A DNA stretch of 17,525 nucleotides from JAZLEZ01 sp045615505. GTDB taxonomy: Bacteria; Spirochaetota; Spirochaetia; Sphaerochaetales; Sphaerochaetaceae. Both the position numbers and the translations under genes were made by a program. This document shows, piece after piece, positions 6,987-13,494 of the stretch. Below the pieces are notes generated by a model, which ran no database searches, was not told the DNA's origin, and saw nothing but the letters and a program-made list of their open reading frames with translations. The stretch spans positions 1 through 17,525 of the forward strand of contig JAZLEZ010000044.1 in assembly GCA_045615505.1 (NCBI GenBank), given 5' to 3'. Every line of letters begins with the position of its first letter. Position 1 is the stretch's first letter.

Positions 6987-7020
6987 CATGCGATGAAGAT
7001 TAACATGCGATGAAGATTAA
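6987..7020. repeat. Tandem duplication of a 17-bp unit
   Basis: The 17-mer CATGCGATGAAGATTAA is repeated twice head to tail without mismatch (6987-7003, 7004-7020). It lies between repeat copy D and the hypothetical gene at 7079. A second small duplication, CTTATTGTGAG twice (6631-6652), abuts the left end of copy D. Confidence 0.85.
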
Positions 7021-7078
7021 TGCTTGAAGTCTTGCATTTTAACAACTCCTCGTTTACCTTTTTAATGGCGGGGTGATT

Positions 7079-7525
7079 ATGTCATTTGAGGAAAAACTTG
7101 TTCAGAAAGCGGAAAAAGAGACAAAGTGCAGGGTGTCCTGGAAATCCCATCTTGATTTCTATGCAGATACCGACGGCAACATAGCGGAAAACGGGGCATT
7201 TGTCTGTCAGGCGGAGTACACTTTCTATGTCTCCGACGGAAATTTCGAAGCTTCTTTTCTTGCACCTGATGTTAATTTCAAAGATTTGGCAACAAAGAAG
7301 AATGCATTGGCATTTGTACATAAGGAGCACCCTAAACTGAAATACACCAGCCCTGTTATGCTTATTTTCGGAGATGCAGTTTATGTCTATGAATTCGACA
7401 ACAACCGGAAAGTATTTGCAAAATCAAAAAATAACGAACTGGGTAGGTTGATTGACATAGCAATATCAAAACAAAAGTACAGTCTCAACGAGTACAATAA
7501 ACTACATCCTACAAACATCAAATAA
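7079..7525 (+). CDS. Hypothetical protein, 148 aa
   Basis: I do not recognise this protein. It is soluble, with no signal peptide or membrane segment. The sequence looks like a mixed alpha/beta fold: an amphipathic first helix (about 2-17), several beta-like stretches (CRVSW, FVCQAEYTFYV, PVMLIFGDAVYVYEF) and a C-terminal helix with a basic tail. The ATG at 7079 is preceded by GCGGGG at 6 nt; a GTG two codons earlier is in frame but overlaps that site. The last 8 bp overlap the 3' end of the convergent TauE-like gene, with no terminator visible between them. Codon use is like the neighbours', so it is probably native and expressed. Confidence 0.7.
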   Translation: MSFEEKLVQKAEKETKCRVSWKSHLDFYADTDGNIAENGAFVCQAEYTFYVSDGNFEASFLAPDVNFKDLATKKNALAFVHKEHPKLKYTSPVMLIFGDAVYVYEFDNNRKVFAKSKNNELGRLIDIAISKQKYSLNEYNKLHPTNIK

Positions 7526-8270
7526 GGTCAATCAGGATTTTTACGAATAGAAGGCCCACAACCACAAGCATCATCGGCTTAACTATTTTTACATCTTTTC
7601 TGATTGCAAGGCGGCTTCCGAGATAATTGCCTGCTATCGAACACAATGCACAGGGAACTGCAACTTTGAACAGTACATTGTCAGTTCTGAGAAAATTCAT
7701 AAGAGAACCGAAGTTTGAAGCCCAGTTGACCATTCTTGCATTTCCACATGATTTTTTCACATTGATTCCTGCCAGTAGGATAAAACCCATCTGCATGAAT
7801 GTTCCTGCTCCGGGACCGTAAAAACCGTCGTAAAAGCCTACGGTCAGTCCTATCGCAATACTTATCAGAATTTTTTTCGTAAGAACCAGATTTCTTTCAT
7901 GACCCGCATAGCTTTTGTCAAGAAGAACCACTGCAGCAATAAGAGGTGTAGCAATCAGAATAATCACAGAAAAAATCCTTGCATCAATCAACAGAGTGGC
8001 ACTAGCACCAAGCCACGAACCAATCAGGGCAAAAGGAAAAGCCCCGATTAATGTTGCGAGGTCATAATTCTTTGTACGAATGTAATTTGCAGAAGCAATT
8101 GTTCCGCCTACCACTGCTGAGAATTTGTTCGTTCCCAATGCAACTGTCGTAGGCAGTCCGCAGGCCATATAAGATGTCAGACTGATAAGACCTCCGCCAC
8201 CTGCAATGGAATCAACGAAACCTGCAAGAAAAACGAGAGGGCATAAAACATACAGAATATTGAAACTCAT
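7518..8270 (-). CDS. TauE/SafE-family membrane permease
   Basis: The 250-residue protein has about eight hydrophobic segments arranged as two similar halves. Each half carries the family's glycine-rich motif: GFVDSIAGGGGLIS near the N-terminus and GFYDGFYGPGAGTF in the middle. Members of the TauE/SafE group are proposed to move sulfonates, sulfite or related organosulfur or C2 compounds; the substrate here is unknown. I use the ATG at 8270. A TTG three codons upstream is also in frame. Neither has a good ribosome site, and a promoter (8278-8305) places the transcript start at or next to the ATG, suggesting a leaderless message. It is divergent from the aminotransferase and convergent with the 7079 gene. 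Confidence 0.85.
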   Translation of the reverse strand: MSFNILYVLCPLVFLAGFVDSIAGGGGLISLTSYMACGLPTTVALGTNKFSAVVGGTIASANYIRTKNYDLATLIGAFPFALIGSWLGASATLLIDARIFSVIILIATPLIAAVVLLDKSYAGHERNLVLTKKILISIAIGLTVGFYDGFYGPGAGTFMQMGFILLAGINVKKSCGNARMVNWASNFGSLMNFLRTDNVLFKVAVPCALCSIAGNYLGSRLAIRKDVKIVKPMMLVVVGLLFVKILIDLI

Positions 8271-8277
8271 ACTCTGC

Positions 8278-8305
8278 AATATATACGCAGAAGAAAGTTT
8301 GTCAA
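8278..8305 (-). promoter_or_regulatory. Promoter for the TauE-like gene
   Basis: On the minus strand a consensus -35 TTGACA (8305-8300) and -10 TATATT (8283-8278) are 16 bp apart. The expected transcript start, about 7 nt further, falls at or next to the ATG at 8270. Confidence 0.65.
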
Positions 8306-8327
8306 GATTTGGAGTTGTGCTTAGAAT
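8299..8327 (+). promoter_or_regulatory. Promoter for the aminotransferase gene
   Basis: TTGTCA (8299-8304) and TAGAAT (8322-8327) are separated by 17 bp, each 5 of 6 to the sigma70 consensus. The -35 box overlaps that of the divergent TauE-like promoter by 5 bp. The leader is about 40 nt and carries a strong GGAGG. Confidence 0.7.
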
Positions 8328-8372
8328 GTTTCTGGCTTATCATTTCAATAGAAATCTTTTGGAGGAAATTCA

Positions 8373-9659
8373 ATGAATAAACTAGCAGAAGGTCTCAATG
8401 AGACACTAAAAAACACAAAAGTATTTTCAATGCTTTCGGATTACGGCAGACGGATGTATGTTCCCAAGGGAATCATCGTTCAGAGCGGCGAAGCCAAAAA
8501 GAAGGCCAATAAATACAATGCCACAATAGGTGTTGCACTTGATCACGGAACGGCAATGTTCATTCCATCAATCAAGGCTCAATTTGCAGAAACAATGAAA
8601 CCGGGTGAAATATTCCCTTATGCACCGATGGGCGGCGTCGTAGCACTAAGAGAGATTTGGCAGAAAGAAATGATTGTTAAGAATCCGACATTGGAAGGAA
8701 AGAAAATATCACTTCCAATTGTATGCAGCGGTCTTACAAATGCTCTCAGCCTTGTATGTTCTCTTTTCCTTGACGAAGGTGACAGTGTTGTTCTCCCTTC
8801 AATGTATTGGGAAAACTATGATTTGATTCTTGACGAACAGAGACAGGCAAAAAAAGTATTCTTCAACAATTTTGACGGAGAAGGTTTCAATATCTGCGGA
8901 TTGGATAAGGCTATCGCTTCTGTTGAAGGAGAAAAGGTTGCGGTTATCCTCAATTTCCCTAACAACCCTACAGGTTACACCCCAACAAACAAGGAGTCCG
9001 ATGAAATAGCGGCGGTACTCAAAAAACATGCCGATGCCGGAAAGAAGGTCATAGTAATCAGTGATGACGCTTATTTCGGTCTTTTCTTTGATGATGATGT
9101 TTGCCGTGAAAGCCTTTTTGCAAAGGTGTGTGATGCCAGCGAGAATCTTCTTGCAGTCAAGTGTGACGCTGCAACAAAAGAAGAGATGGTATGGGGATTC
9201 AGAGTAGCTTTCATAACCTATGGTTTCAAGGGCTGCGATGATGCAACACTTGATGCTTTGATGCAGAAAACGATGGGAGCAATCAGAGGAAGTCTTTCGA
9301 ACTGTTCAATGTCCGGACAGCAGATTATTCTCAAGGGTATGGCTGATCCTGATTATCATGCTGATAAAAAAGCGGGAATTGATAAAGTCGGTGCCCGTTA
9401 TACTCAGATGAAAAAGGCTCTTTCCAAGTATGCTTCCAAGGATTGCCTTAAAGCTCTTCCTTTCAACAGCGGTTACTTTATGAGTTTTACAACAAAGTGT
9501 AAGGCCGAAGATCTCAGGCAGGAGCTTCTCAATAATTGGGGAACCGGAACAATTTGTTTGGGTGAACATCTTCTTCGTCTTGCATTTTCAAGTGTGGATA
9601 TTGAAAACATCGACGGACTTGTTGACACTGTCTATCAGGCAGCTGAGAAGCTTTGTTGA
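8373..9659 (+). CDS. PLP-dependent aminotransferase, class I/II fold type I
   Basis: The 428-residue protein transfers amino groups using pyridoxal phosphate. Visible family residues are NFPNNPTGY (194-202), the cofactor-binding Asp231 and Tyr234 in SDDAY, the Schiff-base lysine Lys269 in KCDAATKEE, and WGFR with Arg277. The N-terminal YAPMGGVVALR (83-93) is the usual aminotransferase segment. The ATG at 8373 has GGAGG 7 nt upstream and its own promoter. It lies directly upstream of the GltP-type symporter gene (97 bp gap). Amino-acid specificity cannot be read from sequence; the neighbouring acidic amino-acid carrier and racemase make an aspartate or glutamate link attractive but unproven. 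Confidence 0.9.
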   Translation: MNKLAEGLNETLKNTKVFSMLSDYGRRMYVPKGIIVQSGEAKKKANKYNATIGVALDHGTAMFIPSIKAQFAETMKPGEIFPYAPMGGVVALREIWQKEMIVKNPTLEGKKISLPIVCSGLTNALSLVCSLFLDEGDSVVLPSMYWENYDLILDEQRQAKKVFFNNFDGEGFNICGLDKAIASVEGEKVAVILNFPNNPTGYTPTNKESDEIAAVLKKHADAGKKVIVISDDAYFGLFFDDDVCRESLFAKVCDASENLLAVKCDAATKEEMVWGFRVAFITYGFKGCDDATLDALMQKTMGAIRGSLSNCSMSGQQIILKGMADPDYHADKKAGIDKVGARYTQMKKALSKYASKDCLKALPFNSGYFMSFTTKCKAEDLRQELLNNWGTGTICLGEHLLRLAFSSVDIENIDGLVDTVYQAAEKLC

Positions 9660-9676
9660 AAAGTTGTAAAAAGATG

Positions 9677-9704
9677 TTGTGCTTGGCGCAATAACATATA
9701 TAAT
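9677..9704 (+). promoter_or_regulatory. Possible promoter for the GltP-type symporter gene
   Basis: A perfect -10 TATAAT (9699-9704) follows a poor -35 (TTGTGC, 9677-9682) at 16 bp. No terminator is visible after the aminotransferase, so readthrough is also likely. Confidence 0.4.
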
Positions 9705-9736
9705 TATTATGAGAAAACAGGTGGGCATATGCTAGC

Positions 9737-9749
9737 TGTCCACTTTTGG
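9737..9749. repeat. Copy of the IS-end-like 13-mer overlapping a ribosome binding site
   Basis: TGTCCACTTTTGG is the exact inverse complement of the 13-mer inside the 32-bp-periodic array at 300-312 and 332-344. Here its final GG forms the start of GGAGG, the ribosome binding site of the symporter gene at 9757. Either the leader derives from an insertion-sequence end or the match is chance. Confidence 0.45.
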
Positions 9750-9756
9750 AGGATTT

Positions 9757-11058
9757 ATGGCAAAAAAAAGTTTTATGAAGGCTTATCTTGACTTTAATGT
9801 ATTGTACAAGATTTTAATCGGCCTCGTAGTTGGTGCTATTGCTGGTATTATTCTCGCCGCATCTGGCATTACAGCTATTCCTGCATGGATTTCCATGTTC
9901 GGAACTATTTTCACAAGACTGTTGAAGATGATTATCATTCCTATGATTGTCGGTTCACTGGTTGTCGGTGCTTCATCAGTTTCTCCTGCTAATGTAGGTA
10001 AGGTCGGTGCAAGAATTATCGTTATGTATCTTGCAACATCAGCTATCGCTGTTATCATCGGTCTTATCATGGGTTCTATTTTCCAGCCTCACGCAGAGCT
10101 TGCTTCTGTTGCTGCTCTTGCTGAAGGTGCTGCCGGAAAAGTTGCAGAATCAAATGTCTGGAAAGTTATCTACGAAATCATTCCTACAAGCGTTCTTTCA
10201 TCACTTGTCAATGAAACAGTTCTTCAGGTAATTTTCTTCTCTCTTCTTTTCGGTCTTTGCCTTTCATTCATGAAGATTTCAAAGGACGAAAGAACAGCTA
10301 AGATTTCTACAACAATGTATGAAATTTTTGACTGTCTCACAGAAGTCATGCTTAAGATTGTTGCAGGTATTATGCAGTACGCACCTATTGGTGTTGCAGT
10401 TCTTATCTGTGAAGTATTTGCAAAGAACGGAGCTAAGGTTGCCGGTGCTCTCGCAACAGTTACAGTTGCTTGTTATCTCGGTTATGCTCTTCATGTTGTT
10501 CTGGTTTACGGTGTCATCCTTGTACTTATGGGAAAGATCAAAATTGGTCCTTTTGTAAAAGAAGCCTCTGTTCCTTTCATTACAGCATTTGTAACCCGTT
10601 CATCAAACGGTACACTGCCTAAGACAATGCAGGCTGCTGAAAACCTCGGTGTTGATAAAGAAGTATATGCATTCAGCCTTCCTCTCGGTGCAACAATCAA
10701 TATGGACGGTACAGCAATCTATCAGGGTGTATGTTCAATCTTCCTCGTACTCTCAGTATATGGCAGAATGCTTACAATCAGCGAAATGGCACTTATGGTT
10801 CTCCTCGCAACACTCGCATCAATCGGTACGGCCGGTGTTCCTGGTGCAGGTGCAATCATGCTTGCTATGTGTATGCAGGGTCTCAATATGCCTATCACAC
10901 CGGGTACAACAATGGCCGGTGCTTATGCAATGATTCTTGGTGTTGATGCTCTTCTCGATATGGGTAGAACAGCTCTCAATGTATTCGGTGACCTTACATG
11001 TACATGTGTTGTTGCCAAGAAGTTGGGTTTTGTCAGGAAAGATGCAATTATCAAGTAA
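9757..11058 (+). CDS. Dicarboxylate/amino acid:cation symporter, GltPh-like (aspartate/glutamate)
   Basis: The 433-residue carrier imports acidic amino acids with sodium or protons through an elevator mechanism. Its sequence tracks archaeal GltPh closely. The hairpin-1 motif is RSSNGTLP (281-288), the TM7 sodium motif is NMDGT (315-319), and the TM8 substrate motif is DMGRTALNVFGD (401-412). Asp401, Arg404, Thr405 and Asn408 align with the GltPh substrate residues; the arginine is typical of carriers that take Asp or Glu rather than neutral amino acids. The ATG at 9757 has GGAGG 4 nt upstream. A strong terminator follows. Downstream lie dtd and an Asp/Glu racemase, and upstream an aminotransferase, consistent with acidic amino-acid use. 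Confidence 0.92.
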   Translation: MAKKSFMKAYLDFNVLYKILIGLVVGAIAGIILAASGITAIPAWISMFGTIFTRLLKMIIIPMIVGSLVVGASSVSPANVGKVGARIIVMYLATSAIAVIIGLIMGSIFQPHAELASVAALAEGAAGKVAESNVWKVIYEIIPTSVLSSLVNETVLQVIFFSLLFGLCLSFMKISKDERTAKISTTMYEIFDCLTEVMLKIVAGIMQYAPIGVAVLICEVFAKNGAKVAGALATVTVACYLGYALHVVLVYGVILVLMGKIKIGPFVKEASVPFITAFVTRSSNGTLPKTMQAAENLGVDKEVYAFSLPLGATINMDGTAIYQGVCSIFLVLSVYGRMLTISEMALMVLLATLASIGTAGVPGAGAIMLAMCMQGLNMPITPGTTMAGAYAMILGVDALLDMGRTALNVFGDLTCTCVVAKKLGFVRKDAIIK

Positions 11059-11078
11059 TTGATTGACATGAACAAAAA

Positions 11079-11109
11079 ACGGCGTTGCAATTGCAATGCC
11101 GTTTTTTTT
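11079..11109 (+). terminator. Rho-independent terminator of the symporter gene
   Basis: The near-palindrome ACGGCGTTGC-AATT-GCAATGCCGT (11079-11102, one G-U pair) is followed by eight T. A run of A precedes it, so it may work in both directions. It starts 20 bp after the symporter stop. Confidence 0.9.
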
Positions 11110-11119
11110 GTCTTAAGAT
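11091..11119 (+). promoter_or_regulatory. Possible promoter for dtd, overlapping the terminator
   Basis: TTGCAA (11091-11096) and TAAGAT (11114-11119) are 17 bp apart. Each matches the consensus at only 4 of 6. The predicted transcript start is about 3 nt before the dtd ATG (11129), giving an essentially leaderless message. Confidence 0.35.
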
Positions 11120-11128
11120 TTCCATAGT

Positions 11129-11575
11129 ATGAAATTTTTAATTCAATGCGTGAAAAATTCATCTGTTACTGTTGACGGTAAAACAGTGGGCAGTATTGAG
11201 AAAGGTCTCATGGTACTATGCGGTGTTTCACAAACAGATACAGTTGCAATTGCAGATAAAATGGTTAAGAAACTATGCAATCTAAGAATATTCAAAGATG
11301 AAAACGGTAAGACAAATCTATCCGTTATGGATATAAAAGGTCAGCTTCTTATTGTATCCCAATTTACTTTATATGCAGATTGTAAATGCGGAAACCGTCC
11401 GGGCTTTTCCAATGCGGGAAGTCCTGAAACTGCAAGAAAAATGTACGAGTATGTGCTATCAAAAGCAAAAGAATTTGTTCCTGTTGTAGAACACGGTATT
11501 TTCGGGGCTCACATGGAAGTCAGTTTGATAAATGATGGCCCGTTTACTATTATTCTTGATTCGGATGCTCTTTAG
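11129..11575 (+). CDS. dtd: D-aminoacyl-tRNA deacylase
   Basis: The 148-residue enzyme hydrolyses D-amino acids (and glycine) wrongly attached to tRNA, a cytoplasmic proofreading step. The length is normal for the family. Signatures are SQFTLYAD (77-84), NRPGF (89-93; usually RPSF) and the Gly-cis-Pro loop NDGPFT (135-140; usually NDGPVT), plus the N-terminal ASV-like NSSVTVDG. The Ser-to-Gly and Val-to-Phe changes are close to the active site but keep the Gly-Pro pair. No Shine-Dalgarno precedes the ATG. It is followed after 14 bp by the PH-like gene, forming a three-gene operon that ends with an Asp/Glu racemase. Confidence 0.93.
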   Translation: MKFLIQCVKNSSVTVDGKTVGSIEKGLMVLCGVSQTDTVAIADKMVKKLCNLRIFKDENGKTNLSVMDIKGQLLIVSQFTLYADCKCGNRPGFSNAGSPETARKMYEYVLSKAKEFVPVVEHGIFGAHMEVSLINDGPFTIILDSDAL

Positions 11576-11589
11576 GTTATACTTCACTT

Positions 11590-11988
11590 ATGAATATAAA
11601 CAGAAATGATATTGAAGCTAGACTTAAAGAGCTGGGAATTTACAGTAACTACTACTACAAACTTGAGTTGAAAGTTTTGGCCCGTATTCTGAATCTAGAT
11701 GAAAAATTGAACAGTGTTGTTACAGGTGTTGTGGACGGCAGAAGAAGAATGGTTGTAGTAACGGATTTCAGAATAATTATTGTAGCCGCAGGAGCCATCA
11801 GTGCTGCAGAAGTATTGATTATCCGTCGGGATGCAGTAAAAAGCTGGAAATTTGAGAAAAAATTTCTTCTTTCTTCTATTACTATTGAAACTTCCGAAAA
11901 AACTGTTGTAATAAAACAAACTCAGGGGAGTCAGCAAAAACTATTTACATGGGCTATGAATCAGCCGATTAAGGTGTACGATGAATAA
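11590..11988 (+). CDS. Small PH-domain-like (YokE-type) protein
   Basis: The 132-residue soluble protein has no signal or membrane helix. A short helical N-terminus (1-35) precedes a run of beta strands (VTGVVDGRRRMVVVTDFRIII, then SWKFEKKFLLSSITIET, TVVIKQ) and a last helix (QKLFTWAMNQPIK). This pattern, with a strand pair of the form 'vvTdfRiiiv', is that of bacterial PH-like domains of the YokE/bPH type. Molecular function is unknown. Its last 8 bp overlap the start of the racemase gene and it begins 14 bp after dtd, so it is tightly embedded in that operon. The ribosome site is weak (AGG about 13 nt upstream). Confidence 0.65.
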   Translation: MNINRNDIEARLKELGIYSNYYYKLELKVLARILNLDEKLNSVVTGVVDGRRRMVVVTDFRIIIVAAGAISAAEVLIIRRDAVKSWKFEKKFLLSSITIETSEKTVVIKQTQGSQQKLFTWAMNQPIKVYDE

Positions 11989-12718
11989 AAAAGCTATTGG
12001 AATTATCGGTGGTGTAGGTCCTCTTGCCGGAGTTGACCTTGCAAAAAAAGTTTTTTCTCACACAAAGGCGAATAGAGATCAGGATCATATTGATATGTAT
12101 CTTGTTTCCTGTCCGTCAATTGTACCGGACAGGACTTCATTTCTTCTTAGTGGAACAGAAAATCCTATGCCGGGTATTCAGACTTGTTTGGACAAACTTG
12201 TTCAGAGCGGAGCAACTGCTGTAGGCATCTGCTGTAACACGGCTCATTCTCATAAAATCATCGGTGGTTTGAGTGTTCCTGAAGGTGTTGAATTCATCAA
12301 CATGATAGATAAAACCTGTCAGTATATTTCAACCAAGTACAGAAGTGCTAAAATCGGACTTGTTGCGACTTTGGGTACAATTCAGACCGGTATTTACGAT
12401 CAGTATTTTGCAAAATATCCTGCTTTGGAACTTGTAAAGGCTGATCAGGCTACAAATGAATCTGTCCATCAGGCAATTTATGACAGGCAGTTCGGTATCA
12501 AAGCCAATTCGGGTGTTACAGAACAGGCTTTCAAGCAGGTAAATGCTGCCGTAATGAAGCTTAGAGACATGGGTTGTATGGCTGTTATTCTCGGGTGTAC
12601 TGAACTACCTTTGGTATATCCGGGGAAAAAAGATGCTGAAGGCGTAGAGCTCATTGATCCTACCGATGTTCTTGCAACCGAGCTTATCAAAGCTACAGAA
12701 CCGGAAAAACTGATTTGA
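11981..12718 (+). CDS. Aspartate/glutamate racemase family protein
   Basis: The 245-residue protein belongs to the PLP-independent Asp/Glu racemase superfamily. These enzymes use two cysteines to interconvert L and D amino acids. Both are present: Cys85 in CCNTAH (84-89) and Cys206 in LGCTELPLV (204-212). The N-terminal GIIGGVGPLAG (7-17) is the phosphate-like loop typical of the aspartate racemase (YgeA/RacX) branch rather than MurI. AAGGTG precedes the ATG at normal distance. It is translationally coupled to the PH-like gene by overlap. Product: probably D-aspartate or D-glutamate; hydantoin or maleate relatives exist, so the substrate is inferred. Confidence 0.88.
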   Translation: MNKKAIGIIGGVGPLAGVDLAKKVFSHTKANRDQDHIDMYLVSCPSIVPDRTSFLLSGTENPMPGIQTCLDKLVQSGATAVGICCNTAHSHKIIGGLSVPEGVEFINMIDKTCQYISTKYRSAKIGLVATLGTIQTGIYDQYFAKYPALELVKADQATNESVHQAIYDRQFGIKANSGVTEQAFKQVNAAVMKLRDMGCMAVILGCTELPLVYPGKKDAEGVELIDPTDVLATELIKATEPEKLI

Positions 12719-12736
12719 AAAAACGGGCTTAAACAC

Positions 12737-12775
12737 AAAAAACCCTTGCAATTGGTATTGTCAGTGCAAGGGTTT
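12737..12775 (-). terminator. Terminator for the tRNA gene, possibly bidirectional
   Basis: Eleven-base arms AAACCCTTGCA (12740-12750) and TGCAAGGGTTT (12765-12775) pair perfectly around a 14-nt loop. On the minus strand the stem runs into TTTTTTGTG, downstream of the tRNA. On the plus strand the tail is poorer in T, but it could still stop transcripts from the racemase operon. Confidence 0.75.
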
Positions 12776-12782
12776 AATTAGA

Positions 12783-12854
12783 TACACGGTGCAAGGTTTG
12801 AACTTGCGACCTCCACCACGTCAAGGTGGCACTCTCCCGCTGAGTTAACCGTGC
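12783..12854 (-). tRNA. tRNA-Val (anticodon GAC)
   Basis: The 72-nt cloverleaf can be drawn in full. The 7-bp acceptor GCACGGT pairs with ACCGTGT, with one G-U at the end. The D arm is ACTC/GAGT, the anticodon stem CCACC/GGTGG with loop TTGACGT, and the T arm GCAAG/CTTGC with loop TTCAAAC. The anticodon GAC reads valine codon GUC and, by wobble, GUU. The discriminator base is A, and the 3' CCA is not encoded. Confidence 0.95.
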
Positions 12855-12865
12855 GTGCATTGTTC

Positions 12866-12893
12866 ATTATACATTTTTGCGGTTTGTTGTCTA
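12866..12893 (-). promoter_or_regulatory. Promoter for tRNA-Val
   Basis: On the minus strand TAGACA (12893-12888) and a perfect TATAAT (12871-12866) are 16 bp apart, 11 bp before the mature tRNA 5' end. This fits a short-leader tRNA promoter. Confidence 0.7.
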
Positions 12894-12898
12894 GTCTC

Positions 12899-12926
12899 TT
12901 GCCATTTATTTATAAATATATACAAT
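12899..12926 (+). promoter_or_regulatory. Promoter for the queH operon
   Basis: TTGCCA (12899-12904) and TACAAT (12921-12926), both 5 of 6, are 16 bp apart. The expected start at about 12933 leaves roughly 4 nt before the queH ATG, so the message would be leaderless or nearly so. Confidence 0.6.
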
Positions 12927-12936
12927 CAATTTTATT

Positions 12937-13494
12937 ATGAGTTGTGAAATAATACCGGGAACAATTCTTGTTCATTGTTGCTGCGGACCATGTTCTACCT
13001 CAAGTATAGCCAGATTGTTGGAAGAAGGGTGGCATCCTGTACTGTTGTTCTCAAACAGCAATATATATCCTCAGGAAGAGAATGAGAAAAGATTTGCCGA
13101 ATTGCTTAAGGTTGCTTCTTTTTACAGGTTGGAAGTGGTTAGAGCTCCTTATAATCACAATGCATGGTTGTCTTTTATTAAAGGTTTGGAAAATGAGCCG
13201 GAACATGGTAAAAGGTGCCTGAAATGTTTTGCTTTCAATTTGGCTCAGGCTTGTGAAATTGCAAAATCAATGGATATTGAGTATTTTACAACAACTCTGA
13301 CAGTCAGCAGATTTAAGGATTCGGCCTCAATATTCAGTGTGGGGGAACAATTTGAAGGTTTTGTTGCAGAAGACTTTAAGAAAAAAGACGGGTTCTCTAA
13401 AAGTATCAGAATGTCTGAGGAACTCGGATTGTACAGACAGAATTACTGCGGATGTGAATTTTCTTTAAAAGAGGAGAAACGGGATGCCCTATAA
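12937..13494 (+). CDS. queH: Epoxyqueuosine reductase QueH
   Basis: The 185-residue enzyme converts epoxyqueuosine to queuosine in tRNA, the last step of the modification, and is the non-cobalamin alternative to QueG. The QueH family (DUF208) pattern is complete: HCCCGPC at 13-19, NSNIYP (41-45), GKRCLKC with Cys94 and Cys97, TTLTVSR (118-125), and YCGCEFS with Cys171 and Cys173. The cysteines would bind an iron-sulfur cluster and metal. No Shine-Dalgarno is visible before the ATG at 12937, consistent with the promoter placed just upstream. Its 3' end overlaps the TPR gene by 11 bp. With the YhhQ-type transporter in the same window it suggests that queuosine precursors are taken up and matured. 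Confidence 0.93.
   Translation: MSCEIIPGTILVHCCCGPCSTSSIARLLEEGWHPVLLFSNSNIYPQEENEKRFAELLKVASFYRLEVVRAPYNHNAWLSFIKGLENEPEHGKRCLKCFAFNLAQACEIAKSMDIEYFTTTLTVSRFKDSASIFSVGEQFEGFVAEDFKKKDGFSKSIRMSEELGLYRQNYCGCEFSLKEEKRDAL

Noticed and set aside
6860..7045. Minus-strand open frame across the right arm of repeat copy D and the tandem repeat
   Set aside because: Its sequence is dictated by repeat DNA and differs where the other repeat copies differ; no ribosome site.
12855..12936. preQ1 riboswitch upstream of queH
   Set aside because: The predicted leader is only about 4 nt, and no preQ1-type pseudoknot sequence is recognisable; the space is taken by tRNA and queH promoters.
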